Part shown: piece after piece, positions 41,283 to 50,455 of the stretch
Position numbering within the stretch: position 1 is the first letter of the stretch
Layout of the letters: every line of letters begins with the position of its first letter
Assembly: GCA_024697405.1 (NCBI GenBank)
Contig: JAILFU010000180.1
Coordinates: 1-64,000, forward strand
DNA from: Prevotella sp.
GTDB lineage: Bacteria > Bacteroidota > Bacteroidia > Bacteroidales > Bacteroidaceae
DNA length: 64,000 bases
Direction of reading: 5' to 3'
The notes under the pieces: model-generated
The model's database searches: none
Seen by the model: the letters and a program-made list of their open reading frames with translations, nothing else
Told to the model about the DNA's origin: nothing
Program-made: the position numbers and the translations under genes

Positions 41283-42692
41283 ATGAAAACAACCCTGACC
41301 CTGGCACTCGCCGTCTTGCTCCTCCTGTCCCCCGCTGCCGCCAGAGGGCAGCGGGCGTGGACACTCGACGAATGCACGGACTATGCCATAGCACATAACA
41401 CCGAGATGAAACACCTCCAAAACGAGCAGAAGCGGCGCGAGGTGAAGGTACAGGCCGACAGGGATGCCCGCCTGCCCCGCTTCTATGGTGACCTCGGAGG
41501 CTATGTCGGCACACTACGCCACTCAGGCCGCATTAATTCCCTTTTCGGCAAGGATGACACCTCCAAGAACCGGTTCGATGCCAACGAGTCGCTCCTGAGC
41601 ATGGGACTGACCGGCGTCCTGCCCCTCTACACCGGCAGCCGGCTGTCCAGTCAGGTCAAGGCCGACAAGTATTCGCTGCTGGCGGCAGAGCAGGATGTAC
41701 GCTCGGCCCGTAAAAACCTTAAGATTCAGGTGGCGGCAGCTTTCCTGCAGGTGCTCTTCGACAAGGGCGAAGAGAAGATAGCCCGGGAGCGCCTCGATGT
41801 CTCACGGATGCTGCTGACGCGTGCCCAATCTCTCTACGACAAGGGCCGACGGCCGGAGAGCGACGTGGCAGAAGCCACAGCCATGGTAAGCCGCGACGAG
41901 GCACTGCTCACGGCAGCAGAGGGCAACGTCGCAATGGCCATCCTCGACCTCCGGCTGCTCATCAACCTGACAGACTCCGCAGACTTCGACATCTGCGAGA
42001 CAACAAGCCAGCTCTCCGACTCCCTCCCCCCTCGGGGGACTGAGGGGGGCGCTCACCCCGCCGTGCATTCGGCAGGCTACACCATCCTGCAGGCAGAACA
42101 GGCCGTGAAGACGGCGCGCAGCGGCTACTATCCCACGCTCTCCCTGGTGGGAGGCCTCAGCACGCTCTGGGGCAGCCTCTCCACCGACGCGTCCTACAGG
42201 GGGCAGCTGCCATTGCTCATCCCCTTCGACCAGTCCAGGGCATTCGGCTACGCCCTCAGCAGCGATGCCAAATGGAAGCGCACCAGCTTCCTCAATGCCA
42301 TGGTTGGGCTGAAACTTACCATCCCCCTCTTCGATGCCTTCGAGACCAAAGCCCGCATCCGCACCGCTAAAATAAACCTGGAGGATGCCAGACTGGCTTA
42401 CGACGACGCCCGGCAGCGTGTAGAGAAAGACATCAGCCAGGCTTGGCAGGGCGCTGTCACCGCCCGCAAACGCTATGAGGCAGAAGTCAAGGCCGAAGAG
42501 GCTGGCGCGCTGGCCTATCGCTACGCCCTCAAACGCTATGATGCAGGTATGGCCACCCTTTTCGACCTCAGCCAGAGCCGACAGCAGTGGTTCGCAGCTT
42601 CGGAAAATGCGTTACGCATGAAGTACGAATACCTCATCAGAGAGAGAATACTGGACATACACACCCGGGATGAGCCCCCTTTAGCCCCCTAA
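41283..42692 (+). CDS. TolC-family outer membrane efflux protein
   Basis: 'AWTLDECTDYAIAHN...', TolC-like helical repeats; signal peptide MKTTLTLALAVLLLL. Confidence 0.85.
   Translation: MKTTLTLALAVLLLLSPAAARGQRAWTLDECTDYAIAHNTEMKHLQNEQKRREVKVQADRDARLPRFYGDLGGYVGTLRHSGRINSLFGKDDTSKNRFDANESLLSMGLTGVLPLYTGSRLSSQVKADKYSLLAAEQDVRSARKNLKIQVAAAFLQVLFDKGEEKIARERLDVSRMLLTRAQSLYDKGRRPESDVAEATAMVSRDEALLTAAEGNVAMAILDLRLLINLTDSADFDICETTSQLSDSLPPRGTEGGAHPAVHSAGYTILQAEQAVKTARSGYYPTLSLVGGLSTLWGSLSTDASYRGQLPLLIPFDQSRAFGYALSSDAKWKRTSFLNAMVGLKLTIPLFDAFETKARIRTAKINLEDARLAYDDARQRVEKDISQAWQGAVTARKRYEAEVKAEEAGALAYRYALKRYDAGMATLFDLSQSRQQWFAASENALRMKYEYLIRERILDIHTRDEPPLAP
42021..42056 (+). repeat. In-frame GC-rich palindromic repeat inside the TolC-family CDS
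   Basis: tccctcccccctcgggggactgaggggggcgctcac encodes SLPPRGTEGGAH. Confidence 0.65.
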
Positions 42693-42809
42693 GTTTTTTT
42701 TGCAGCGCAAAGCCAACTAATAATGGCATGTGCTTTGTGAAAAAAGCCTAAATATGAAGGGGGAACGTGCTTTATTGCGTATATAATTATTATATTTGCA
42801 ATAAAAAAG

Positions 42810-43104
42810 GGCAATAATATAGCAGTTGGCACAGGAATTCTTCTCCGGCGGTAGCCTTTCCCCTCCCCTCAAGGGGAGGGGCAGGGGTGGGGTCTGTAAC
42901 TATTTCCACTGAGAGTACACAGACGATATCAAACTCGCTGGAAGTTAGAGACCCCACCCCTACCCCTCCCCTTGAGTGGAGGGGAAAGGCTACGGGTAGG
43001 CGACCGCAGGTCGGGCGCTCGACCTCCGGTCGCTTGCTACCAAAGGGACGCAAGAATGTGCCATGCGGAATAATTGATTAAGTGACAACTGCTATATCGT
43101 TGCC
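42810..43104 (+). mobile_element. MITE-like element family 1, copy C
   Basis: ggcaataatatagcagttg ... caactgctatatcgttgcc, flanked by perfect 8-bp direct repeat taaaaaag (42802-42809 / 43105-43112). Confidence 0.9.
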
Positions 43105-43149
43105 TAAAAAAGCGTATATAATGTAACGACTACAAAACGTGAAAACAAG

Positions 43150-43956
43150 ATGAACAGAAAATTATTTTCTCTATGGCTCTGCTTGCTGGTGGCGCTTCCT
43201 GCCCTGCCGCAGATGCTGGTGAGCCACCCCTGGCAGGGGAAGCGTGTGGCCTATCTGGGCGACAGCATCACCGACCCGCGCAACAACGGGTCGAAGAAGA
43301 AGTACTGGGGATTCCTGCAGGACTGGCTGGAGATAGTGCCCTATGTGTATGGCGTCAGCGGACGGCAGTGGGATGACATCCCGCGCCAGGCTGGGCAGCT
43401 GAAGGAAGAGCACGGCCAGGACTTCGATGCCATGATCATCTTCTGCGGCACCAACGACTATAACAACGGCGTGGCGCTGGGAGAATGGTGGGACGAGCGA
43501 GTGACAGAGGTGGAGTATGGCCATGGCCAGCCGAAGCAGATGGTGACGCGGCGCCAGCGCATGCCGTCGATGGACCGCACTACGTTCCGGGGGCGCATCA
43601 ACATTGCCCTGGACTCGCTGAAGCGCACCTTCCCCACCAAGCAGATTGTGCTGCTGACACCCATCCACCGCTCCGACTTCCATGCCAACGAGAAGAACTG
43701 GCAGTGCGACGAGTCGTACACCAACCAGTGTGGCGAATACCTCGACGCCTACGTGGAGGCGGTGAAGGAGGCTGGCAACGTGTGGGCCGTGCCGGTCATC
43801 GACTGGGCGGCCAGCAGCGGCCTCTTCCCCATGCTCAGCGAGTATGGGCAGTATTTCAAGAGTGACAGCGACCTGCTTCATCCCAACGACAGGGGGCATG
43901 AGCGGCTGGCACGCACGCTGATGATGCAGCTGACGGCCCTGCCCTGCACATTCTGA
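43150..43956 (+). CDS. SGNH/GDSL-family hydrolase
   Basis: 'YLGDSITDP', 'FCGTNDYNNG', 'LHPNDRGHERLA'; signal peptide. Confidence 0.85.
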   Translation: MNRKLFSLWLCLLVALPALPQMLVSHPWQGKRVAYLGDSITDPRNNGSKKKYWGFLQDWLEIVPYVYGVSGRQWDDIPRQAGQLKEEHGQDFDAMIIFCGTNDYNNGVALGEWWDERVTEVEYGHGQPKQMVTRRQRMPSMDRTTFRGRINIALDSLKRTFPTKQIVLLTPIHRSDFHANEKNWQCDESYTNQCGEYLDAYVEAVKEAGNVWAVPVIDWAASSGLFPMLSEYGQYFKSDSDLLHPNDRGHERLARTLMMQLTALPCTF

Positions 43957-43988
43957 ACAGTTTCCTTTGCTGTTTGCAGGAAAAGTCG

Positions 43989-43996
43989 TACCTTTG
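43989..43996 (+). promoter_or_regulatory. TAnnTTTG promoter element
   Basis: cgTACCTTTGcagcc upstream of 44034. Confidence 0.65.
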
Positions 43997-44033
43997 CAGC
44001 CAATATTTCGAATCATCGAAAACAACGAAGAAT

Positions 44034-45857
44034 ATGCAGGCAATCATTTTGGCGGCAGGCATGGGCCGCAGGCTGGGCGAGCTGACGCGGGAGAACACCA
44101 AGTGCATGGTCGAGGTGAACGGCGTGAGCCTGATAGACCGTCTGCTGGGTCAGCTTAGCCGCGAGCGGCTGGAGCGCGTCGTCATTGTCGTGGGCTATAA
44201 GGGACAGGAGCTGAAGGACTTTATTGGCCACCGCTATGACGGCCGCCTGAAGATAGAATATGTAGAGAACCCCGTCTACGACCGCACGAACAACATCTAT
44301 TCGCTGGCGCTGGCCAAGGAGCAGTTGCAGGAGGACGACACGCTGCTCATAGAGAGCGACCTCATCTTCAGCGACCGCCTCATCCCCATGATTCTGGAGA
44401 ACCCGCAGCCCAACCTGGCGCTGGTGGCGAAGTACGAGAGCTGGATGGACGGCACGATGGTGACCGTCGACAAGGAGGGAAACATCGTCAGCTTCGTGCC
44501 GAAGAAGGCTTTCAACTACGACAACATCGGCCTGTACTACAAGACGGTGAACCTCTACAAGTTCTCGCGGGAGTTCAGCCGCCAGAAGTATGTCCCCTTC
44601 CTCGATGCTTACTCGCGGGCCATGGGTAACAACGAATACTACGAGCAGGTGCTGCGCGTCATCACCCTCATCGATGACTCGGGGCTGAAGGCCCTGCCCG
44701 TCGGGGGAGAGAAATGGTACGAGATAGACGATGTGCAGGACTTGGACATCGCCGAGACCATCTTTGCCGAGGGCGACGAGATGCTGCACCGCTTCAACTA
44801 CCGCTACGGCGGCCACTGGCGCTTTCCCAAGATGCTGGACTACTGCTATCTGGTGAATCCCTATTTCCCCACGCCGCACATGAAGGATGAGCTGCGCGCC
44901 AACTTCGACACGTTGCTGACGGAATATCCCTCGGGTATGATGGTGATGCAGCTGCTGGCCGGAAAGTATTTCGGCGTGAAGCGGGAGTACACTGTGGTGG
45001 GCAACGGCGCCGCTGAACTGATTAAGAGCCTGATGGCCTGCTCATCGCTGTCCTCCGTCGGCGTGATCTATCCCACCTTCGAGGAGTATCCCCACCGTCT
45101 GAAGCCTGAGCAGATTGTCTCGTACTTCCCCGACAACCGTGACTTGAAATACACCGCCGAAGACCTGATGGCGTTCTTCGACGACAAGGACATACAGACG
45201 CTGCTGCTCATCAACCCCGACAACCCCTCGGGCAACTTCATCCCCAAGACGGGACTGCTGCAGCTGGCGGCATGGAGCCGGCAGAAGGGCATCCGCCTGG
45301 TGGTGGACGAGTCGTTCGTAGACTTCAGCGACCATTTCGAGCAGAACTCCATGATCAGCAATGAGGTGCTGGAGCAGAACCCGCAGCTGGTGGTGATGAA
45401 GAGCATCTCGAAGAGCTACGGCGTGCCTGGGCTCAGGCTGGGCGTGATGGTGAGCGCCGACGTGCAGCTCATAGACCGGGTGAAGCGCGACGTGGCCATC
45501 TGGAACATCAACTCCTTTGCTGAGTTCTACCTGCAGATCTTCGGCAAGTATGAGGACGACTACCGCCGTGCCTGCCACCGGTTCATTGCCGAGCGGCGGC
45601 GCTTCGGCCAGCTGTTGCGGCAGATACCCTATCTGCGTGTCATCCCCTCGCAGGCCAACTACTTCTGCATGGAGGTGACCGGGCGTTTCACCAGCGAGGA
45701 GCTGACCCGGCGGCTGCTGGCCGACTATGAGATTATGATCAAGGACTGCGACTCGAAAACTTTTCTGAAAGGAAAGAACTATGTCCGCGTGTCTGTACGC
45801 AACAGCGAGGATAACGACCGGCTCATTGCCGCGCTGAAAGAACTGGGAGAGGTATGA
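44034..45857 (+). CDS. Bifunctional protein: N-terminal nucleotidyltransferase + C-terminal PLP-dependent aminotransferase/decarboxylase
   Basis: 'MQAIILAAGMGRRLGELTRENTKCMVEVNG' and PLP fold-type I 'INPDNPSGNF', 'MKSISKSYGVPGLRLG'. Confidence 0.85.
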   Translation: MQAIILAAGMGRRLGELTRENTKCMVEVNGVSLIDRLLGQLSRERLERVVIVVGYKGQELKDFIGHRYDGRLKIEYVENPVYDRTNNIYSLALAKEQLQEDDTLLIESDLIFSDRLIPMILENPQPNLALVAKYESWMDGTMVTVDKEGNIVSFVPKKAFNYDNIGLYYKTVNLYKFSREFSRQKYVPFLDAYSRAMGNNEYYEQVLRVITLIDDSGLKALPVGGEKWYEIDDVQDLDIAETIFAEGDEMLHRFNYRYGGHWRFPKMLDYCYLVNPYFPTPHMKDELRANFDTLLTEYPSGMMVMQLLAGKYFGVKREYTVVGNGAAELIKSLMACSSLSSVGVIYPTFEEYPHRLKPEQIVSYFPDNRDLKYTAEDLMAFFDDKDIQTLLLINPDNPSGNFIPKTGLLQLAAWSRQKGIRLVVDESFVDFSDHFEQNSMISNEVLEQNPQLVVMKSISKSYGVPGLRLGVMVSADVQLIDRVKRDVAIWNINSFAEFYLQIFGKYEDDYRRACHRFIAERRRFGQLLRQIPYLRVIPSQANYFCMEVTGRFTSEELTRRLLADYEIMIKDCDSKTFLKGKNYVRVSVRNSEDNDRLIAALKELGEV

Positions 45858-46942
45858 AGATCTGTATCTGTGGAGGCGGCAATCTGGGACACGTCATCGC
45901 GGGCTTCACGGCGGCGCGGGGCTTTGAGGTGAATGTTCTGACCAGTCAGCCGGAGCGGTGGCACAAAAGTATCACGGTGAAGCGGCCGGACCACTGGCTG
46001 CCCCTCATCGGACAGCTTTCCTGTGTGAGCAGCCGGCCGGAGGAGGTGGTGGCGGGAGCCGACATCGTGCTGCTCTGCCTGCCGGGATATGCCATCCGCA
46101 ATACCTTGCTGAAAATAAAGGATTACCTGCGTCAAGGCTATGTCGACGGCACGGCCGTGGGCAGTGTGGTCAGCTCTACGGGCTTTTTCTTTCAGGCCAT
46201 GGAAGTGCTGCCGCCCAAGGTTCCTCTGTTCGGACTGCAGCGCGTGCCGTTCATAGCCCGCACCCTGGAGTATGGCCATGTGGCCAGGCTCATGGGCTAT
46301 AAGGACAGCCTGCGCTTGGCCGTGGAGAACGCAGGGGCAGGGGGAAAGGAGGTGCTGCGTCAGACGATGGAGAGAATGTTCCGCACACCGACATGCCTGA
46401 TGGATAATTTCTACGAGGTGAGCCTGTCGAACAGCAATCCGCTGCTGCACCCGGCACGCCTCTACGACCTGTGGAGCAACTGGCAGGAGGGGCAGGTCTA
46501 CGCGCGCGTACCTTTATTCTATGAGGAATGGACGGAGCAGGCGGCACAGCTCTATCTGGACATGGACAACGAGCTGCAGCAGCTGCTGGACGTGCTGCCT
46601 GTGAGGAAGGGCAGCATCCCGTCTGTGTTGAAATACTATGAGAGTACGGATGTGCCGTCGTTGGCAAGGAAGCTGCGCTCCATCGAGGCGTTCAAGGGCA
46701 TCCCGGCGCCGATGAAAGAGACGGCAGGCGGCTATGTCCCCGACTTCCAGAGCCGTTATTTCACGGAGGACTTCCCCTATGGCCTGGCCATCGTTCAGCG
46801 ACTGGCCCACGAAAAGGGAGTGAGCACGCCTGTCATTGACCGCGTCTGTCAGTGGAGGGAAACCCCTCCAAACCTCCACGAAGGAAAACCCCTCCAAACC
46901 TCCCCGAAGGGGAGGAACTTTTCTTCGCTTCGGGGGGATTGA
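45854..46942 (+). CDS. NAD/NADP octopine/nopaline (opine) dehydrogenase-family-like protein
   Basis: 'MKICICGGGNLGHVIAGFTAARGFEVNVLT', 'ADIVLLCLPGYAIRNTL', 'NPLLHPARLYDLW'. Confidence 0.7.
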   Translation: MKICICGGGNLGHVIAGFTAARGFEVNVLTSQPERWHKSITVKRPDHWLPLIGQLSCVSSRPEEVVAGADIVLLCLPGYAIRNTLLKIKDYLRQGYVDGTAVGSVVSSTGFFFQAMEVLPPKVPLFGLQRVPFIARTLEYGHVARLMGYKDSLRLAVENAGAGGKEVLRQTMERMFRTPTCLMDNFYEVSLSNSNPLLHPARLYDLWSNWQEGQVYARVPLFYEEWTEQAAQLYLDMDNELQQLLDVLPVRKGSIPSVLKYYESTDVPSLARKLRSIEAFKGIPAPMKETAGGYVPDFQSRYFTEDFPYGLAIVQRLAHEKGVSTPVIDRVCQWRETPPNLHEGKPLQTSPKGRNFSSLRGD

Positions 46943-46959
46943 GGGGTAAATGGTGAGTT

Positions 46960-48213
46960 ATGAGCATACTGTCTAAAACCCTGAATTACCTGTGGCTGCA
47001 CGGCTGGAAATACCGTGCTATGGAGCGGCGTCATGCCCGTCTGGAACAGCAGCTGCGCGGCAAGCGTCCGCTGAACGTGGTGTTTATGGCCATCGACCTG
47101 TCGCTGTGGCGCTATCAGCACATCTATGAGCTGATGGCCGAGGACGACCGCTTCCTGCCCACCATCGTGCTGTCGCCATGCATCGGGCGTCTCCAGCCAG
47201 AGGAGGATGCGGCCAGCCTGCGCCGCTATTTCGATCAGCGCGGCATTCCCTACATCGACTACCATGAGGGTGAGCCGCCCTACGACATTCGTGGCCGGCT
47301 GAACCCCGACATCATCTTCTACGCCCAGCCCTATGAGCATCTGCTCTGTAAGGAGCACGACTGTTTGGCTTTCTACAACAAGCTGCTTTGCTACATGCCT
47401 TACGGCTTCTGGAGCAGCACGGGCAAGCTGAGCTACGACCTGCACTTCCACAACATGGCGTGGCGCCTCTATTACTCCACCAACCTTCACCTGCAGGAAG
47501 CACAGAAGATTGCCACGAACAAGGGGCGGAACGTGCGTGTGGTGGGCTATGCCAATGCTGACGACTATCTGCGTGCGGAGCATCCTTCGCCGTGGAAGGA
47601 GATGGGCGACGGACGGCAGAGGAAGCGTATCATCTGGGCACCTCACTTCTCCATCAAACATAACACGGGATTCATGCCCCGGAGCAATTTCCTGTGGATG
47701 GCCAGTCTGATGGTGGAGTTGGCGAAGGCATACAAAGACCAGGTGCAGATAGCTTTCAAACCCCATCCCGCCTTGCTGACGCAGCTCTACGAGGATGCCG
47801 GCTGGGGTAAGGAACGGGCCGATGCGTATTATGAGCAGTGGCGCACCATGGAGAATGCGCAGCTGGAGACGGGGCAGTTCATTGACCTCTTCATGACCAG
47901 CGACGCGATGGTGCACGACAGCGGCTCTTTTGCCGTGGAGTATCACTATTCGCAGAAGCCCGTCATGTTCGTGTCGAAGGATATGGACGCCATCCTCTCC
48001 ACGCAGAGCGACTTCGGCAAGAAGGCATACGGCCTTCACTATCTAGGGAAGGACGAGGCCGACATCCGCCGCTTCATCGACGAGGTGGTGCTAGGTGATA
48101 ACGACCCCATGCGGCCGCAGCGGGAGCAGTTCTTCCGCGACTACCTGCTGCCGCCAGGAGGGAAGAGCGTGGCCCAGAACATGCTGGAGGACATAACCCA
48201 ATCATTCTTTTAG
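46960..48213 (+). CDS. CDP-glycerol glycerophosphotransferase-family-like protein
   Basis: 'WAPHFSIKHNTGF', 'IAFKPHPALLTQLY', 'FMTSDAMVHDSGSFAVEYHYSQKPVMFV'. Confidence 0.75.
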   Translation: MSILSKTLNYLWLHGWKYRAMERRHARLEQQLRGKRPLNVVFMAIDLSLWRYQHIYELMAEDDRFLPTIVLSPCIGRLQPEEDAASLRRYFDQRGIPYIDYHEGEPPYDIRGRLNPDIIFYAQPYEHLLCKEHDCLAFYNKLLCYMPYGFWSSTGKLSYDLHFHNMAWRLYYSTNLHLQEAQKIATNKGRNVRVVGYANADDYLRAEHPSPWKEMGDGRQRKRIIWAPHFSIKHNTGFMPRSNFLWMASLMVELAKAYKDQVQIAFKPHPALLTQLYEDAGWGKERADAYYEQWRTMENAQLETGQFIDLFMTSDAMVHDSGSFAVEYHYSQKPVMFVSKDMDAILSTQSDFGKKAYGLHYLGKDEADIRRFIDEVVLGDNDPMRPQREQFFRDYLLPPGGKSVAQNMLEDITQSFF

Positions 48214-48218
48214 TTTTT

Positions 48219-49005
48219 GACATAGAGACATAAGGACATAAGGGCATAGGGATATAAGGACATAGGAACATAAAGACATAGGAACATAAAGACATAAGAA
48301 CATAAGAACATAAGGACATAAGAACATAAGGACATAAAGACAAAAGGACATAGAGACAAAAGGACATAGAGACAAAAGGACATAAGGACATAAGGACATA
48401 AAGACATAAGGACATAAAGACATAAGGACATAAGAACATAAGGACAAAAGAACATAAAGACATAAAGACATAAAGACATAAGGATAGATGAATAGACATA
48501 AGAACATAAAAACAGATTTATTTGGCAGAATGGCAGAAGGCATAATAACTCATGCGGAGCTTTTTGTCCTTATGTTCTTCTGTCAAAAAAATATACCCTT
48601 GTGTTCTTCTGTCAAAAATATGTCCTTATGTTCTTCTGTCAAAAAAATATACCCTTGTGTTCTTCTGTCAAAAAAATATACCTTTGTGTTCTTCTGTCAA
48701 AAATATGTCCTTATGTTCTTCTGTCAAAAAAATATACCCTTGTGTTCTTCTGTCAAAAATATGTCCTTATGTTCTTATGTCAAAAAAATATACCCTTGTG
48801 TTCTTCTGTCAAAAAAATATACCCTTGTGTTCTTCTGTCAAAAATATGTCCTTATGTTCTTATGTCAAAAAATATACCCTTGTGTTCTTCTGTCAAAAAT
48901 ATGTCCTTATGTTCTTATGTCAAAAAAATACACTATTATGTTCTTCTGTCAAAAACACGTCCTTATGTCTTTATGTCAACGACAAGTGCTTATGTCAAAA
49001 AGACG
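48219..49005. repeat. Long low-complexity block: ~8-bp ACATAARR repeats (left arm) facing 27/28-bp repeats of partly complementary sequence (right arm)
   Basis: Left: gacataaggacataagaacataagg...; right: ttatgttcttctgtcaaaaatatgtcc... Confidence 0.9.
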
Positions 49006-49015
49006 GGATTGAGCA

Positions 49016-50455
49016 ATGGAGAGTCTAAAGCAGAAGACGGCGAAAGGGCTGCTATGGGGTGGCTTTAGCAACGGCTTGCAGCAGTTGCTAGGTCTGGCGT
49101 TTGGCGTCATCCTGGCGAGGAAGCTCAGCCAGGAGGACTATGGTCTGGTGGGCATGCTCGCCATCTTCTCGGCCGTCGCCGCCTGCATGCAGGAAGGTGG
49201 CTTTATTGCCGCACTGAACCGGAAGAAGGAGGTGAGCCAGCGCGACTATAACGCTGTGTTCTGGATGAGCATCCTGACCAGCGTCTGCTTCTACCTGCTC
49301 TTCTTTTTCACGGCACCCCTCATTTCCCGCTTCTACGGCGAGCCACGGCTGACGGCACTGGCCCGCTACTCGTTCCTCAGCTTTCTCTTTGTCAGCTTCA
49401 GCATCGCCCCCCGTGCCTACATCTTCAGGAATATGATGGTGCGCCAGAGCAGTATCATCGCCCTGGTGTCGATGGCCCTTTCGGGCGTGGTGGGCGTGGT
49501 GATGGCCTATCAGGGCTATGCCTACTGGGGCCTGGCCACGCAGAATATCGTCTTCACGCTCTCGGTCAGCGTGCTCAACTATTACTTCTCTGGCTGGCGG
49601 CCCACTTTCCGCATAGATCTGCGGCCAGCGAGAGAGCTGCTGGGCTTCAGCAGCAAGCTCATCGTGACGAACATCGTCACGGCGGCTAACGCCAACATCC
49701 TCTCCGTGTTGCTTGGCCGCTACTACAAGGCGTCGGAGGTGGGCGACTTCACGCAGGCCAACAAGTGGAACACCATGGGCCACTCGCTTATCACGAACAT
49801 GCTCTACAGCATTGCGCAGCCTGTGCTGGCGAAGACCGACGATGACCGCCTGCGGCAAAAGCAGGTGTTCCGCAAGCTGCTGCGGTTCACGGCCTTCGTC
49901 AGTTTTCCCGTGATGCTCTGTCTGGCCTTGGTCAGCGAGGAGTTTATCGTCATCCTGATTACGGAGAAGTGGCTGGCCAGTGCTCACATCCTGCGGGTGC
50001 TCTGTCTGGCGGGAGCGGTGATGCCCGTCAGCTATCTCTTTTCCAATTTGCTCATCACTCGTGGTCATTCCTCCACCTATATGTGGTGTTCTCTTGGCCT
50101 TTGTGCTGCCCAGCTGTTGGGCGTGGGGCTGTGCGTGCCGTTCGGCATCGGGCGCATGGTGCAGGTCTACGCATTGCTGAACATCGGCTGGGTGGGCGTG
50201 TGGTTCTGTTTCTCGCATAGGGAGATAGGCCTGCGGCTCAGCGAGGCGTTGAGGGATGTGGCTCCTTATGTGCTGCTCTCCGTGGCTATTGTCTGTGTTG
50301 TCCACTGGCTGACGGCAGACATCGGAAACCTCTACGTCAGCCTGACGGTGAAGGTGCTAGCGGTGGCCGTGGCCTATTGCGCTGCCCTTTGGCTGTTGGG
50401 CTCTGCCATTTTCAGGGAAATGATTATGTTTATCACTAAGCGAAAAATAGAATGA
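49016..50455 (+). CDS. Polysaccharide flippase/exporter (Wzx-like, MATE/MOP superfamily)
   Basis: 'KGLLWGGFSNGLQQLLGLAFGVILARKLSQEDYGLVGMLAIF'. Confidence 0.87.
   Translation: MESLKQKTAKGLLWGGFSNGLQQLLGLAFGVILARKLSQEDYGLVGMLAIFSAVAACMQEGGFIAALNRKKEVSQRDYNAVFWMSILTSVCFYLLFFFTAPLISRFYGEPRLTALARYSFLSFLFVSFSIAPRAYIFRNMMVRQSSIIALVSMALSGVVGVVMAYQGYAYWGLATQNIVFTLSVSVLNYYFSGWRPTFRIDLRPARELLGFSSKLIVTNIVTAANANILSVLLGRYYKASEVGDFTQANKWNTMGHSLITNMLYSIAQPVLAKTDDDRLRQKQVFRKLLRFTAFVSFPVMLCLALVSEEFIVILITEKWLASAHILRVLCLAGAVMPVSYLFSNLLITRGHSSTYMWCSLGLCAAQLLGVGLCVPFGIGRMVQVYALLNIGWVGVWFCFSHREIGLRLSEALRDVAPYVLLSVAIVCVVHWLTADIGNLYVSLTVKVLAVAVAYCAALWLLGSAIFREMIMFITKRKIE

Noticed and set aside
44034-45857. Phosphonate (2-aminoethylphosphonate) biosynthesis locus
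   Set aside because: No phosphoenolpyruvate mutase or phosphonopyruvate decarboxylase is visible nearby; kept only as an analogy for the fused enzyme.
48202-49068. Several overlapping ORFs in all frames (MSLCPYVLMSLC..., FFCQKYVLMFFCQKN...)
   Set aside because: They are read-throughs of the short tandem repeats; stop codons are simply absent from the repeat units. Treated as a repeat feature instead.
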